This document shows positions 25,245 through 35,499 of a DNA stretch of 64,000 bases, piece by piece. Below the pieces are notes generated by a model. It did no database searches. It saw nothing but the letters and a program-made list of their open reading frames with translations, and was not told the DNA's origin. This DNA is from Alitta virens (taxonomy: Eukaryota; Annelida; Polychaeta; Phyllodocida; Nereididae). The stretch lies in contig OW028585.1 of assembly GCA_932294295.1 (NCBI GenBank), forward strand, positions 12,596,271 to 12,660,270, read 5' to 3'. Position 1 is the stretch's first letter, and every line of letters starts with the position of its first letter. Made by a program: the position numbers and the translations under genes.

Positions 25245-27290
25245 CTGAAGAAGTAAAGGCTTATTACTCAGAAACTAATAAAGGCAGGGCTTTGGCACTT
25301 CAAGGTCACATAGACAGCCAGAGCGCGCTTTGAAATGCATAAATTTCATGACCAAATTTCGTGACGCTTCTGCGTAATTCACAAAATAAAAAATAAATTT
25401 AAGGGCACGGTTTCAAGAAACTGGGCAGAGATAATGGCATGAGATTTTTTTTCAAGATACCTTAGACAAATACGCAGTGCAGAAAGGAGTTTGAGCCAAA
25501 TTGTGAGCCTGCTGACTGAGCCATGAATTTTTGAAAAAAAGTTATTCGAAATTTTCATGAAATTTTTTTTGAAAACCATAGAAGGAATAATGATATTGAC
25601 TTGCAATTTCACACTTTTATAGTCCTACCCTAGCACAACTTTCATGCAAAAAATTAGCCCATTTGGTAAAGTGGTCTAGGTGGTACAGGGGTCCAAAGTT
25701 GCATTTTTTGACTGCTTATATCTCGGCTCCAAATTGAGATACAGGAATCTCAAAGACATATTTAGAATCCTTGAAATGTTCTCTTTTCAGGAATGTATAG
25801 TAATATGCTCCAGGTAGTTCCGTTTGGAAAAGCGTCAGACATTGAAAATTTTTTGTCACTTTTTGATTTTCTCAAAATGAAAAAGTCTAAAAAACAGTAG
25901 AAGAACTGCTTGGATTCTCACCATTTTTTTTACAGATATGTCCTCTAAGGAGTACTATGTAAATTTTAAAGGGCAAGGGCTTTGCTTAAAAACCCTTGGC
26001 CCTGGAATTTTTTTCATTCCAAATTTCAATAATTTTTAACTCCATTTCTATTCAACCAAATTTCATGCAACTGGTGTCATTATGTAGAGAAAAATTAGGC
26101 CTTTACATAGGATACAATGTCTATTCACCAACCTTTACCAGTTTCGAACTTGGAGCCAAAATTCTCTTTCCCATGTTATCCAATGGGGAGACCTACCAAC
26201 CCTGAAGCGCTGAGTCAGCAATTTTTACAATGAATGTTAGGAAGTTTATGTGCATGGCCCCAAAAAAGCAGGAAGAAAGTCTTCAATTTCATTTATATTT
26301 TGCACATATATGTCCTCTGGGTAGTACTACATTACTGGAAAAGGGCAATTACTTTCATCAAACAGCTTAGGTCCTAGAATTTTTTTATCACTGAATTGCT
26401 GACCTACCTACCTCCCAGAACCCTGGACCGCTGAGTCAGCAATTTTTACAATGAATGTAAGCAGGTTTACGTGTTTTGCCCCAAAAACAATAGGAAAGAC
26501 TTTTTCAATTTTCTTCATACTTTTCACGCATATGTCCTCTAGGGAGTACTATGTAAATGTAGAAGGGCAAGGGCCTTGATTAAACACCTTAGGCCCTGGA
26601 ATTTTTTTTCAGTCCAAATTTCAATAATTTTTAACTCCAGTTCTATTCAACCAAATTTCATCCAACTGGTGTCATTATGCAGAGAAAAATTAGGAGATTA
26701 CATTGGATACCTTGTCTATTCACCAACCTTAATTAGTTTTGAACCTTGAGGCAAAATTCTCTTTCCCATGTTATCCAATCGGGAGACCTACCTACCTACC
26801 TCCCTGGACGGCTGAGTCAGCAATTTTTACAATGAATGTTAGTAAATTTATGTTTCTCGCCCCAAAAAAGCAGGAAGAAAGTCTTCAATTTCATTCATAT
26901 TTTGCACATATATGTCTTCTGGGTAGTACTACATTACTGTGAATTTATGAGAACAATTTGGAGTGAGGACACCCTATTTCGCACCCCCATGATATTGAGC
27001 AAGTGAGGACACCTAGTGGGCACCCCATGGTATGGCCCAATCGCACTCTGAACGGCACAAATTTCATGACCTTATTTCATGACACCTCTGCGCATTTCAG
27101 GGAATAAAAAAAAGCTTTTCTTCACAGTTCCAGGAAACTGGCCAGAGACAATGGCATGAAATTTTTTTTCAAGAGACCTTGGAGACTTCTCCAGTGCAGA
27201 AATTAATGGTACTGGACAAGAAAGATAAAAGGAAAGGAAAGTTTATCGTAATTGTCAGGGACAATTGCAAGTCTAGTTATTATTATTCTT
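25245..27290 (+). repeat. array unit 13 (2046 bp), three subrepeats
   Basis: Three subrepeats (CTGAGTCAGCAATTTTTACA at about 26211, 26433 and 26813). The second is chimeric: at ATATGTCCTCTAGGGAGTAC (about 26530) it changes into body-type sequence. The distal block is missing. From about 26941 it jumps straight into a diverged tail B. Confidence 0.93.
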
Positions 27291-29526
27291 CTGAAGAAGT
27301 AAAGGCTTATTACTCAGAAACTAATAAAGGCAGGGCTTTGGCACTTCAAGGTCACATAGACAGCCAGAGCGCGCTTTGAAATGCATAAATTTCATGACCA
27401 AATTTCGTGACGCTTCTGCGTAATTCACAAAATAAAAAATAAATTTAAGGGCACGGTTTCAAGAAACTGGGCAGAGATAATGGCATGAGATTTTTTTTCA
27501 AGATACCTTAGACAAATACGCAGTGCAGAAAGGAGTTTGAGCCAAATTGTGAGCCTGCTGACTGAGCCATGAATTTTTGAAAAAAAGTTATTCGAAATTT
27601 TCATGAAATTTTTTTTGAAAACCATAGAAGGAATAATGATATTGACTTGCAATTTCACACTTTTATAGTCCTACCCTAGCACAACTTTCATGCAAAAAAT
27701 GAGCCCATTTGGTAAAGTGGTCTAGGTGGTACAGGGGTCCAAAGTTGCATTTTTTGACTGCTTATATCTCGGCTCCAAATTGAGATACAGGAATCTCAAA
27801 GACATATTTAGAATCCTTGAAATGTTCTCTTTTCAGGAATGTATAGTAATATGCTCCAGGTAGTTCCGTTTGGAAAAGCGTCAGACATTGAAAATTTTTT
27901 GTCACTTTTTGATTTTCTCAAAATGAAAAAGTCTATAAAACAGTAGAAGAACTGCTTGGATTCTCACCATTTTTTTTACAGATATTTCCTCTAAGGAGTA
28001 CTTTGTAAATTTCAAAGGGCAAGGGCTTTGCTTAAAAACCCTAGGCCCTGGAATTTTTTTCATTCCAAATTTCAATAATTTTTAACTCCATTTCTATTCA
28101 ACCAAATTTCATGCAACTGGTGTCATTATGTAGAGAAAAATTAGGCCTTTACATAGGATAAAATGTCTATTCACCAACCTTTACCAGTTTCGAACTTGGA
28201 GCCAAAATTCTCTTTCCCATGTTATCCAATGGGAAGACCTACCAACCCTGAAGCGCTGAGTCAGCAATTTTTACAATGAATGTTAGGAAGTTTATGTGCA
28301 TCGCCCCAAAAAAGCAGGAAGAAAGTCTTCAATTTCATTTATATTTTGCACATATATGTACTGTGTGTAGTACTACATTACTGTAAAAGGGCAATTACTT
28401 TCATCAAACAGCTTAGGTCCTAGAATTTTTTTATCACTGAATTGCTGACCTACCTACCTCCCAGAACCCTGGACCGCTGAGTCAGCAATTTTTACAATGA
28501 ATGTTAGCAGGTTTACGTGTTTTGCCCCAAAAACAGTAGGAAAGACTTTTTCAATTTTCTTCATACTTTTCACACATATGTCCTCTAGGGAGTACTATAT
28601 AAATGTAGAAGGGCAAGGGCCTTGATTAAACACCTTAGGCCCTGGAATTTTTTTTCAGTCCAAATTTCAATAATTTTTAACTCCAGTTCTATTCAACCAA
28701 ATTTCATCCAACTGGTGTCATTATGCAGAGAACAATTAGGAGATTACATAGGACACCTTGTCTATTCACCAACCTTAATTAGTTTTGAAACTTGAGGCAA
28801 AATTCTCTTTCCCATGTTATCCAATGGGGAGACCTACCTACCTACCTCCCTGGACGGCTGAGTCAGCAATTTTTACAATGAATGTTAGTAAATTTATGTT
28901 TCTCGCCCCAAAAAAGCAGGAAGAAAGTCTTCAATTTCATTCATATTTTGCACATATATGTCCTCTGGGTAGTACTACATTACCGTAATAGGGCAATTAC
29001 CTTCATCAAACAGCTTAGGTCCTAAAAATTTTTTATCACTCTTAAAGCCTGAATTGCTTACTAAGACCAAAACTGTTGTTGATAGATTGAACCAAAAAAA
29101 TTCACAGGAGTGTATATACATGTGCTTTACAAATGTGAGTTATTTCAGAATTTTGGGTTACAGGGTCAAGGTCACAGCGTGTCCTATATATGCAATTTTC
29201 AGGCGTTTTGAACCTGGGTCCTATGAAGAGTACAGCTTTCTGAAAAACATTTTTTGAAAAGTCATCACCATTACAGTTGTCTGTTCATTTATAAATAGTC
29301 TCAGAGGATAAGACAGTGATTTCTTAGGATTTAGTGCCTTAATAAATTGTTGTCATTGTGAAAAATCATAACGCTTCAAGAATGATCAGAGCACAAATAC
29401 TACCGGCTTTTTTGTTAGGTTATTTGTAGTATTTATATGAGAAAGAAAAAGGTTATGAAAGTTAAAGGAAAGGAAAGTTTATCGTAATTGTCAGGGACAA
29501 TTGCAAGTCTAGTTATTATTATTCTT
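27291..29526 (+). repeat. array unit 14 (2236 bp), three subrepeats, tail type C
   Basis: Matches unit 13 at an offset of 2046 through its three subrepeats, including the chimeric one. It then keeps the distal block and ends with tail C (about 29222-29465), the same tail as unit 3. No junction module. Confidence 0.93.
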
Positions 29527-31290
29527 CTGAAGAAGTAAAGGCTTATTACTCAGAAACTAATAAAGGCAGGACTTTAACACTTCAATGTCACATAGACGGC
29601 TAGAGCGCACTTTGAACGGCACAAATTTCATGACCAAATTTCGTGACGCTTCTGCGTAATTCACAAAATAAAAAATAAATTTAAGGGCGCGGTTTCAAGA
29701 AACTGGGCAGAGATACTGGCATGAGATTTTTTTTCAAGATACCTTAGACAAATACGCAGTGCAGAAAGGAGTTTGAGCCAAATTGTGAGCCTGCTGACTG
29801 AGCCATGAATTTATGAAAAAAAGTTTTTCGAAATTTTCATGAAATTTCTTTTGAAAACCATAGAAGGAATAATCATATTGACTTGCCATTTCATATTTGT
29901 ATAGTCCTACCCTAGTACAACTACCACACAAAAAATGAGCCCATTTGGTAAAGTGGTCTAGGTGGTACAGGGGTCCAAAGTTGCGATTTTTGACTGATTA
30001 TATCTCGGCTCCAAATTGAGATACAGGGATGTCAAAGACATATTTAGAATCCTTGAAATGTTCTTTTTTCAGGAATATATAGAAATATGTTCTAGGTCGT
30101 TCCGTTTGGAAAAGCGTCAGACATTGAAAATTTTTTGTCACTTTTTGAAATTCAAAAAATGAAAAAATACCAAAAACACTAGAAGAATTGCTTGGATTCT
30201 CACCATTTTTTTTACAGATATGTCCTCTAGGGAGTACTATGTAAATGTAAAAGGGCAAGGGCCTTCATAAAAAAACTTAGGCCCTAGAATTTTTTTTCAG
30301 TCCAAATTTCAATAATTTTTAACTTGAGTTCTATTGAATCAAATTTCATGCAACTGGTGTCATTATGTAGAGAAAAATCAGGACTTTACATAGAATACCA
30401 TGTCTATTCACCAACCTTTACCAGTTTCGAACTTGGAGTCAAAATTCTCTTTCCCATGTTATCCAATGGGGAGACCTACCAACCCTGAACTGCTGAGTCA
30501 GCAATTTTTACAATGAATGTTAGGAAGTTTACGTGCATCGCCCCAAAAAAGCAGGAAGGAAGTCTTCAATTTCATTCATATTTTGCACATATATGTACTC
30601 TGGGTAGTGCTACATTACTGTAAAAGGGCAATTACCTGCATCAAACAGCTTAGGTCCTAGAATTTTTTTTATCACTCATAAAGCCTTAATTGCTGACCTA
30701 CCTACCTCCCAGTACCCTGGACCGCTGAGTCAGCAATTTTTACAATGAATGTTAGTAAATTTATGTTTCTCGCCCCAAAAAAGCAGGAAGAAAGTCTCCA
30801 ATTTCATTCATATTTTGCACATATATGTCCTCTGGGTAGTACTTCATTACTGTAATAGGGCAATTACCTTCATCAAACAGCTTAGGTCCTAAATTTTTTT
30901 TATCACTCTTAAAGCCTGAATTGCTTACTCAGACCAAAATGTTGTTGATAGATTGAACCAAAAAAAATTCACAGGAGTGTATATACATGTGCTTCACAAA
31001 TGTGAGTTATTTCAGAATTTTGGGTTACAGGGTCAAGGTCACAGAGTGTCCTATATATGCAATTTTCAGGCGTTTTGAACCTGGGTCCTATACAAGGTAC
31101 AGCAACCAAAAAAATATTTTCTTAAACCTTTTTTCATTATCTTTCTATTCCTGTATAGCTTAAGAGGTTAGGGCAACTATTTTCGAGGTTTTCAGGTACT
31201 TTATTAATTGCAGAAATTCATGGTACTGGAAAAAAAAGATAAAAGGAAAGGAAAGTTTATCGTAATTGTCAGGGACAATTGCAAGTCTAG
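29527..31290 (+). repeat. array unit 15 (1764 bp), right end of the array
   Basis: Two subrepeats and the standard tail. The array ends exactly at the CTAG of the conserved terminus (hairpin 31264-31280, then GCAAGTCTAG 31281-31290). It is followed by TATGTAATTAC, unrelated sequence beginning with T. Confidence 0.93.
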
Positions 31291-31305
31291 TATGTAATTA
31301 CTGTT

Positions 31306-31875
31306 ATGTGTTATTTAGGAGCCAATAAAAACTGTGTCATTGTCATCATGGTCATTGTCATTGTCATTGACTCTTTTAGCCTGCCCTCAGTACAGGGCAA
31401 CATATTTGCTTACACCGTTTCCAGGAGGTTGCCAAGTTCGGCAATAGGCGAGAGTGGCAAATTTTTCTCTTTCGCCAATAATCAAATATGTGAGAGAGAA
31501 TACAGTGATCCTTGTATCTCTGAGGGCGCCCGCCCGAAGCAATCACCACATGTATATGACCACCCGGTCGATTTTCTGGTAGACGAAGTGCCCAGCCAGC
31601 TGATTTTGTCTCCTTTTAGATCCGAATATGATCCCGAGTACCTTTACATGAGACAAGACGCAGTTGAGACCATTAGGCACCGAATATGTCACGATAGGCA
31701 AAGTAGCCACAATACGGGTGGGCCAAATGTATACCAGGAGACAAACTATGGGTCAGTCAGTACGCCACCTCATGGCGCTGGGCATGACCAGAGAGAACAC
31801 CCATTTAACAGTGAGAGAGTGTTAAATTCTCCCCCCCCCCCCGGGGGGGTTCGAGCAGGATGCAAGGTTGCATAG
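31306..31875 (+). CDS. hypothetical ORF, possible retroelement ORF1 piece
   Basis: A 189-codon frame starting 16 bp after the array ends. Its first third is hydrophobic and built on a GTCATT/GTCATC simple repeat (VIVIMVIVIVID). The rest is polar, with no family I recognise. The frame runs through a C-run followed by a G-run (about 31831-31847), where length errors or slippage are likely. Just beyond, another frame looks equally protein-like. Position and strand suggest the upstream part of the DIRS-like element that follows, but this is inference. It may not be translated. Confidence 0.35.
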   Translation: MCYLGANKNCVIVIMVIVIVIDSFSLPSVQGNIFAYTVSRRLPSSAIGESGKFFSFANNQICEREYSDPCISEGARPKQSPHVYDHPVDFLVDEVPSQLILSPFRSEYDPEYLYMRQDAVETIRHRICHDRQSSHNTGGPNVYQETNYGSVSTPPHGAGHDQREHPFNSERVLNSPPPPGGVRAGCKVA

Positions 31876-32210
31876 CTCACAGTCGGTCGGCAAACCAGGC
31901 CCATGCCGTGGCAGGATCGCAATTTTGATAATTTAGGTAATGCTTATGATGGTGATCGAGGCGCGAACTGAGGCAGCCAGAGCCAAACCAGAACTCATGG
32001 TGGCTGAGGGAGATCCGCAATGGCAGCAGTGGCTCGACCAGAGAACTTCCTAGAGAGAGGGAGCCAAGGCCCTATATGCTAAGTGAGCGTTTCATCACAA
32101 ACCAGAGCAGAGCTGAGCATCCCTAGGTCCCCCGTCTAGTACACAGATCGTCAGACTACCCAGGGCCAGGAACTGGCAGACATCCCACCCAGCTAGTAGC
32201 CCATTCTTGG

Positions 32211-32621
32211 ATGGGTCACCATGATACCAGAGAGCCTAACAGCCCCATCCAATGGGTAGAACATGTCAGCACCAGTATCTGTGATGCAGCTTTATTGGGT
32301 GAGTTCATCGAGCTAAATGAACGACTGAACAATAATGTTAATGATGACGATGAGTTTAAAAGTTATGTTGATAACCACGGCAATGTGAATATTAAGTGCT
32401 AGCATTCCCGCAGAACCATATCAAACTCCTTTAAGTGGTTGGAGGCCTGGAGTCTGTACAAGATATTAATGTGTAGAGAGTATGGTTACACTGTCTTTAA
32501 AGAGATGGTCTCTTACCACTTATTTATGATTACAATGTTTAATCGTTACAAATTATCCTATGTGTTGGGTTATGACGTACACAGTCAAAGTTTTGGCCTC
32601 CTGGGGCGAAGCACTCAGTAG
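32211..32621 (+). pseudogene. DIRS-like gag remnant with an in-frame stop
   Basis: One frame broken by a single TAG at 32400-32402. The second half reads FKWLEAWSLYKILMCREYGY and continues with an aromatic/basic pattern ending NRYKLSYVLGYD. This resembles the conserved 'W..AW..Y...........Y...I......R...YD' segment of the gag-like protein of DIRS/Ngaro tyrosine-recombinase retrotransposons. The similarity ends near 32580. There the neighbouring frame becomes RNase H-like, so the whole reverse-transcriptase region has been deleted. Recognition is by pattern memory. Confidence 0.55.
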
Positions 32622-32808
32622 CAGAAAAGTTATTTTTCATATTGATAACTCCTCCGTCTGCTACATACTCACCGAACTTTACACTCTGATTCCGGAGTTG
32701 CTTAAGATGGTTCGCCAGTGGACCCTCGTGCTCGAGGCCAACCGCATTTTCAGTCGTGTCGTCTCCATTTCCACAGGCAATAATGTAGCGGCGGACAGGC
32801 TTAGCTGA
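32584..32808 (+). pseudogene. RNase H domain of a DIRS-like retrotransposon
   Basis: The frame reads ASWGEALSSRKVIFHIDNSS, then a helical stretch, then ISTGNNVAADRLS before a stop. This fits the DIRS-type RNase H pattern: W-G..L....V.FH.DN..V, ...L.R.L.......I.F....I.G..N..AD.LS. The catalytic-type DN and the closing AD-x-LS are both visible. The upstream reverse-transcriptase palm (no YADD-type motif) is absent. A gag-like segment is fused directly in front, in another frame, so this is a deletion derivative. The tyrosine recombinase follows about 110 bp downstream, as expected for DIRS elements. Confidence 0.7.
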
Positions 32809-32918
32809 GGTCAGCTCCATGAATTTATAGCTGATGGTTTTTCAATGTCAGGTCATGTATGGCCCGCAATGTTTTGTATTTTGGCAGTACCACTTAACTG
32901 TATTTTACTGTTTCAGAA

Positions 32919-33764
32919 TTGGATCGGCGAGCACAATCACTAGTTGCAACTGGGTTGGCGTTCAATTCACGTGAAGTCTACTGCACTGGTGTCAGGCATT
33001 ACCTTAGATTCTGTCGTCAGTATCATGTTGAACCACTTCATCTCACAGAGGTAACGGTATTACGTTTTACCTATCTATCTACACTATCTATTCTCGTTCA
33101 CTCCATCAAGGTATACTTAGTAGGAATAAAGTCATGGGTCAGTGCATTAGGGGCATGCCCCAGAATATCTATACAGTTTGGGTAAATTGGGCTCTGAAGT
33201 CTCTAGACAGGCGACATCCGGCACCAAGGTCAGCTGCGCCTGTGTCTTATGCTATGCTAAAGCACTTATATGATACACTGTCTGATAATTAGGAAAATAT
33301 GATGATATTCACAGCCATGACTTTCTTTGCCTGCCTTAGGGCATGCGAGTATACGTTTAATCCTCATGTTTCTCCTCCCCTCCTAGCTTCACATATAAAG
33401 TTCTTTGAGGGGGCTGTCTTGCATTGCACACTTGAAGTTAATTCATCCAAAACTAGCATCAAGGGCTTTGGGGTGGTAGTGTATTGTTCGCAGACACATG
33501 TCCTGCCCCTCAGGCCGCTGGATCTAGCTACCCCCTTGTTTTTGCACTCTGACAAGTCTCCACTGACGCACAAATCCCTTTCAGGAGCTATGAAAGAGAG
33601 GTTCGCTGCGATCGGTTATGACGCGTCTAATATTACACTTCACTCTCTCAGGGACGGCTCTGCTATGGAAGCAGCGCATAAAAATTACCTGACTCCTTAT
33701 TAAAAGGCTTGGCAGGTGGTGCTCCAGTGCCTATTCTGACTATATAAGGCCTTTAACTCCAGCG
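32919..33764 (+). pseudogene. DIRS-like tyrosine recombinase, broken by stops and frameshifts
   Basis: The N-terminal SAM-like domain is in the first frame (32919-33185): FNSREVYCTGVRHYLRFCRQ, then SIKVYLVGIKSWVSALG. The catalytic domain continues in another frame from 33188 and is interrupted by TAG at about 33290. It contains FFACLRACEY (catalytic Arg), NSSKTSIKG (the Lys region) and HSLRDGSA (H-x-x-R). A last frame change at about 33699 exposes KRLGRWCSSAYSDYIRP, the box with the nucleophilic tyrosine (codon at 33741-33743). With the RNase H piece this identifies a DIRS/Ngaro-type retroelement. At least two frame changes and an internal stop mean it is dead. Confidence 0.8.
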
Positions 33765-33950
33765 GTGGCCTAGCTCAGAGGTAGCGCTCTGGCTTCAAAC
33801 TGCTGGGTCCCAGGTTCAAATCCCTGTCTAGCCTAAGTTGGATGGCTGTTTCTTCCTTTGTCTCATTGCCATGGTCTCTGCCTGTCCTAATTAGCCCAAC
33901 TGGTGCAGAAATACAGGACGTCAAGCCCTAATCACACACACACACACAGC
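33765..33950 (+). mobile_element. tRNA-derived SINE, complete
   Basis: Head TAGCTCAGAGGTAG (A box) and a perfect B box GGTTCAAATCC (33813-33823). The shared SINE body and the AGCCCTAATC end follow, with a (CA)n tail. It begins immediately after the recombinase reading frame ends, so it interrupts or caps the DIRS-like element. Confidence 0.93.
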
Positions 33951-34330
33951 TAAACTAGCCGCAGGCTCGCATAGCACCCCATATTAACCTTTAATCCTCA
34001 TCTCATATCTCTCTCTCTTATAATTCACCTCCATCTTATTTCTAACATCTAATCACTTGTATTTGGGATTGCCACAGCATGCATCTGGGTGTCCACAAAC
34101 ACAAGCAATGTAACCATTCCTTTATGCCAATCAATAAATGTGACAAAATGTATCCACTCACCAAGTCATGTGTTCTTGTTGTTTCTAATGCGTTAACGGA
34201 TGTTTACTAATGTGTAAACGGGGTTAACGCCATCTTGGGCAAGGTAACATTCATTCCAGGCAATACCTTGATGACCACCAGGGTCAAGTTACGTTCTCAG
34301 CCGCCACCAGGGACTGCCAGCTGGGCTAAT

Positions 34331-34354
34331 CCAATTGTCCCAGGTATATAAGGA
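34331..34354 (+). promoter_or_regulatory. CCAAT ... TATATAAGG, possible DIRS-like terminal-repeat promoter
   Basis: CCAAT at 34331 and TATATAAGG at 34345-34353 lie about 570 bp past the recombinase remnant, where a DIRS-type element would carry its terminal repeat. An AATAAA (about 34134) lies upstream. No matching left-hand repeat was found, so the assignment is weak. Confidence 0.3.
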
Positions 34355-34440
34355 TACATCGCAAGTGGTGATATGCTCCAGTTGTGAAATACTTCACTGC
34401 ACACTGTTGAGATCAGAATCAATAGTCCCTTGTATCTTTG

Positions 34441-35090
34441 GTGATCAAACATTTTTTTTAGATCTATATGATTTTATCCAGCTTTATAATTCAATTTAAT
34501 GAACTGAATATTTAAGAGAAGGCCCTGTGGCAGATAAGCACCTGTTATAGAATTGTTTTCAAAATGTTTGTTTTGTCTGAAGAAGAAAAAAAAAGAATGA
34601 CCCACTGAGCAATTGTTGCATGATCTAAGACTGCTTACAGGACACCCAGTCCAAGGCACCAATTGATATATATATTTCAGGGCCGTAGCCTGGAGAAAAG
34701 TCCAAGTAGGGGGGGGGGGGCAGTTAGGTCAAAAGTCACACTGCTGATGTTCTGTTCACTTCAGTAACCAGAAATGCCCTATATTTTGCAAAATTCTTGG
34801 GGGGGGGGGGGGGGGGCACTTGTACACTTCTTTTGTCTGGTATTGATCCATGTATTCAAACAAAACCCAATGAACTAAACTTTTAAAAAATACTCAAAAC
34901 AGAGCCACTTTTAAGTCATCATTGCTTTGTAAATCCACTTATAGTAAACTTGAAAACATCTATCTATCTATCTAAGGCAAAATTATACAACTTTTAAGGG
35001 AAAAACACCTATTAATGAATAACAAATGAACAAATTTAGACCTTTACAAGAAATAGAACTATTATCACTAGGGGATGATGGGAGCCTGTC
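34441..35090. other. no gene seen; two long G-runs
   Basis: Non-coding by inspection. It holds G-runs at about 34709-34720 and 34799-34816 and a short ATCT run near 34962. I see no exon, RNA gene or transposon end. Confidence 0.5.
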
Positions 35091-35139
35091 ACGTTACACA
35101 ATTACTCCATGGGGTCTGTCAATTGCCTCATGATGGTAC

Positions 35140-35226
35140 CTGGATGAATGGATGGATGGATGGATAGATAGATAGATAGATGGATAGATGAATAGATGGA
35201 TAGATAGATAGATAGATATATATGTT

Positions 35227-35263
<37 letters not shown>

Positions 35264-35284
35264 GTTGGTAGGTAGGTAGGTAGG

Positions 35285-35345
<61 letters not shown>
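35140..35345 (+). repeat. (GATA)n microsatellite with GATG and GGTA interruptions
   Basis: Runs of GATA/GATG, a GGTA block at about 35263-35285, then an uninterrupted GATA tract. The long open frame on the other strand is only this repeat translated. Confidence 0.95.
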
Positions 35346-35347
<2 letters not shown>

Positions 35348-35355
35348 GATGATTA

Positions 35356-35450
35356 CTCACTTAATGACTTACTTACTTATTCACTTACTTACTCACTTAC
35401 TCACTTACTCACTTACTCACTTACTCACTTACTTACTCACTTACTCACTC

Positions 35451-35496
<46 letters not shown>
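35356..35496 (+). repeat. (TTAC/TCAC)n compound microsatellite
   Basis: Tetranucleotide repeat alternating TTAC and TCAC, becoming pure TTAC at the end. Only about 10 bp separate it from the GATA tract. Confidence 0.93.
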
Positions 35497-35499
35497 CAC

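Larger units (their letters stand above)
2366..31290 (+). repeat. 29-kb macrosatellite: 15 tandem units, Helitron-like 3' ends
   Basis: The same long unit recurs 15 times head-to-tail. Marker CTGAAGAAGTAAAGGCTTAT occurs at 2631, 4636, 6277, 8009, 9786, 11850, 13941, 15636, 17593, 19850, 21536, 23458, 25245, 27291 and 29527, giving spacings of 1641-2257 bp. The order within a unit is: conserved head; ~700-bp body with TTGGTAAAGTGGTCTAGG and TATATCTCGGCTCCA; 1-3 copies of a ~240-bp subrepeat starting near CTGAGTCAGCAATTTTTACA; a ~300-bp distal block; and a conserved end. That end holds the hairpin AATTGTC-AGG-GACAATT, ten bases, then CTAG followed by T. Length differences come from subrepeat number, three alternative tails and junction modules. 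No frame stays open across units, so I see no coding role. A hairpin 10 nt before a CTAG|T end is the textbook 3' signature of Helitrons. Without a Rep/helicase gene or a mapped 5' TC end, that classification is an inference. Confidence 0.97.

Noticed and set aside
2765..30258. Dozens of 60-106-codon open frames in the array, some repeated nearly unchanged
   Set aside because: They recur only because the DNA repeats. Frames are broken or shifted in sister units, have low-complexity or hydrophobic composition, and match no protein family.
2366..31290. Array considered as a CRISPR-like or rRNA-type repeat
   Set aside because: The units are kilobases long, with no short direct repeat/spacer pattern and no rRNA sequence, and the host is an animal.
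32539..32820. 93-codon minus-strand frame
   Set aside because: Antisense shadow of the RNase H remnant, which has family motifs on the plus strand.
33765..33840. tRNA gene (A and B boxes)
   Set aside because: It is the head of a SINE with the same body and tail in five copies. The part after the B box does not close an acceptor stem.
35094..35360. 88-codon minus-strand frame rich in YLSI
   Set aside because: A translation of the GATA microsatellite.
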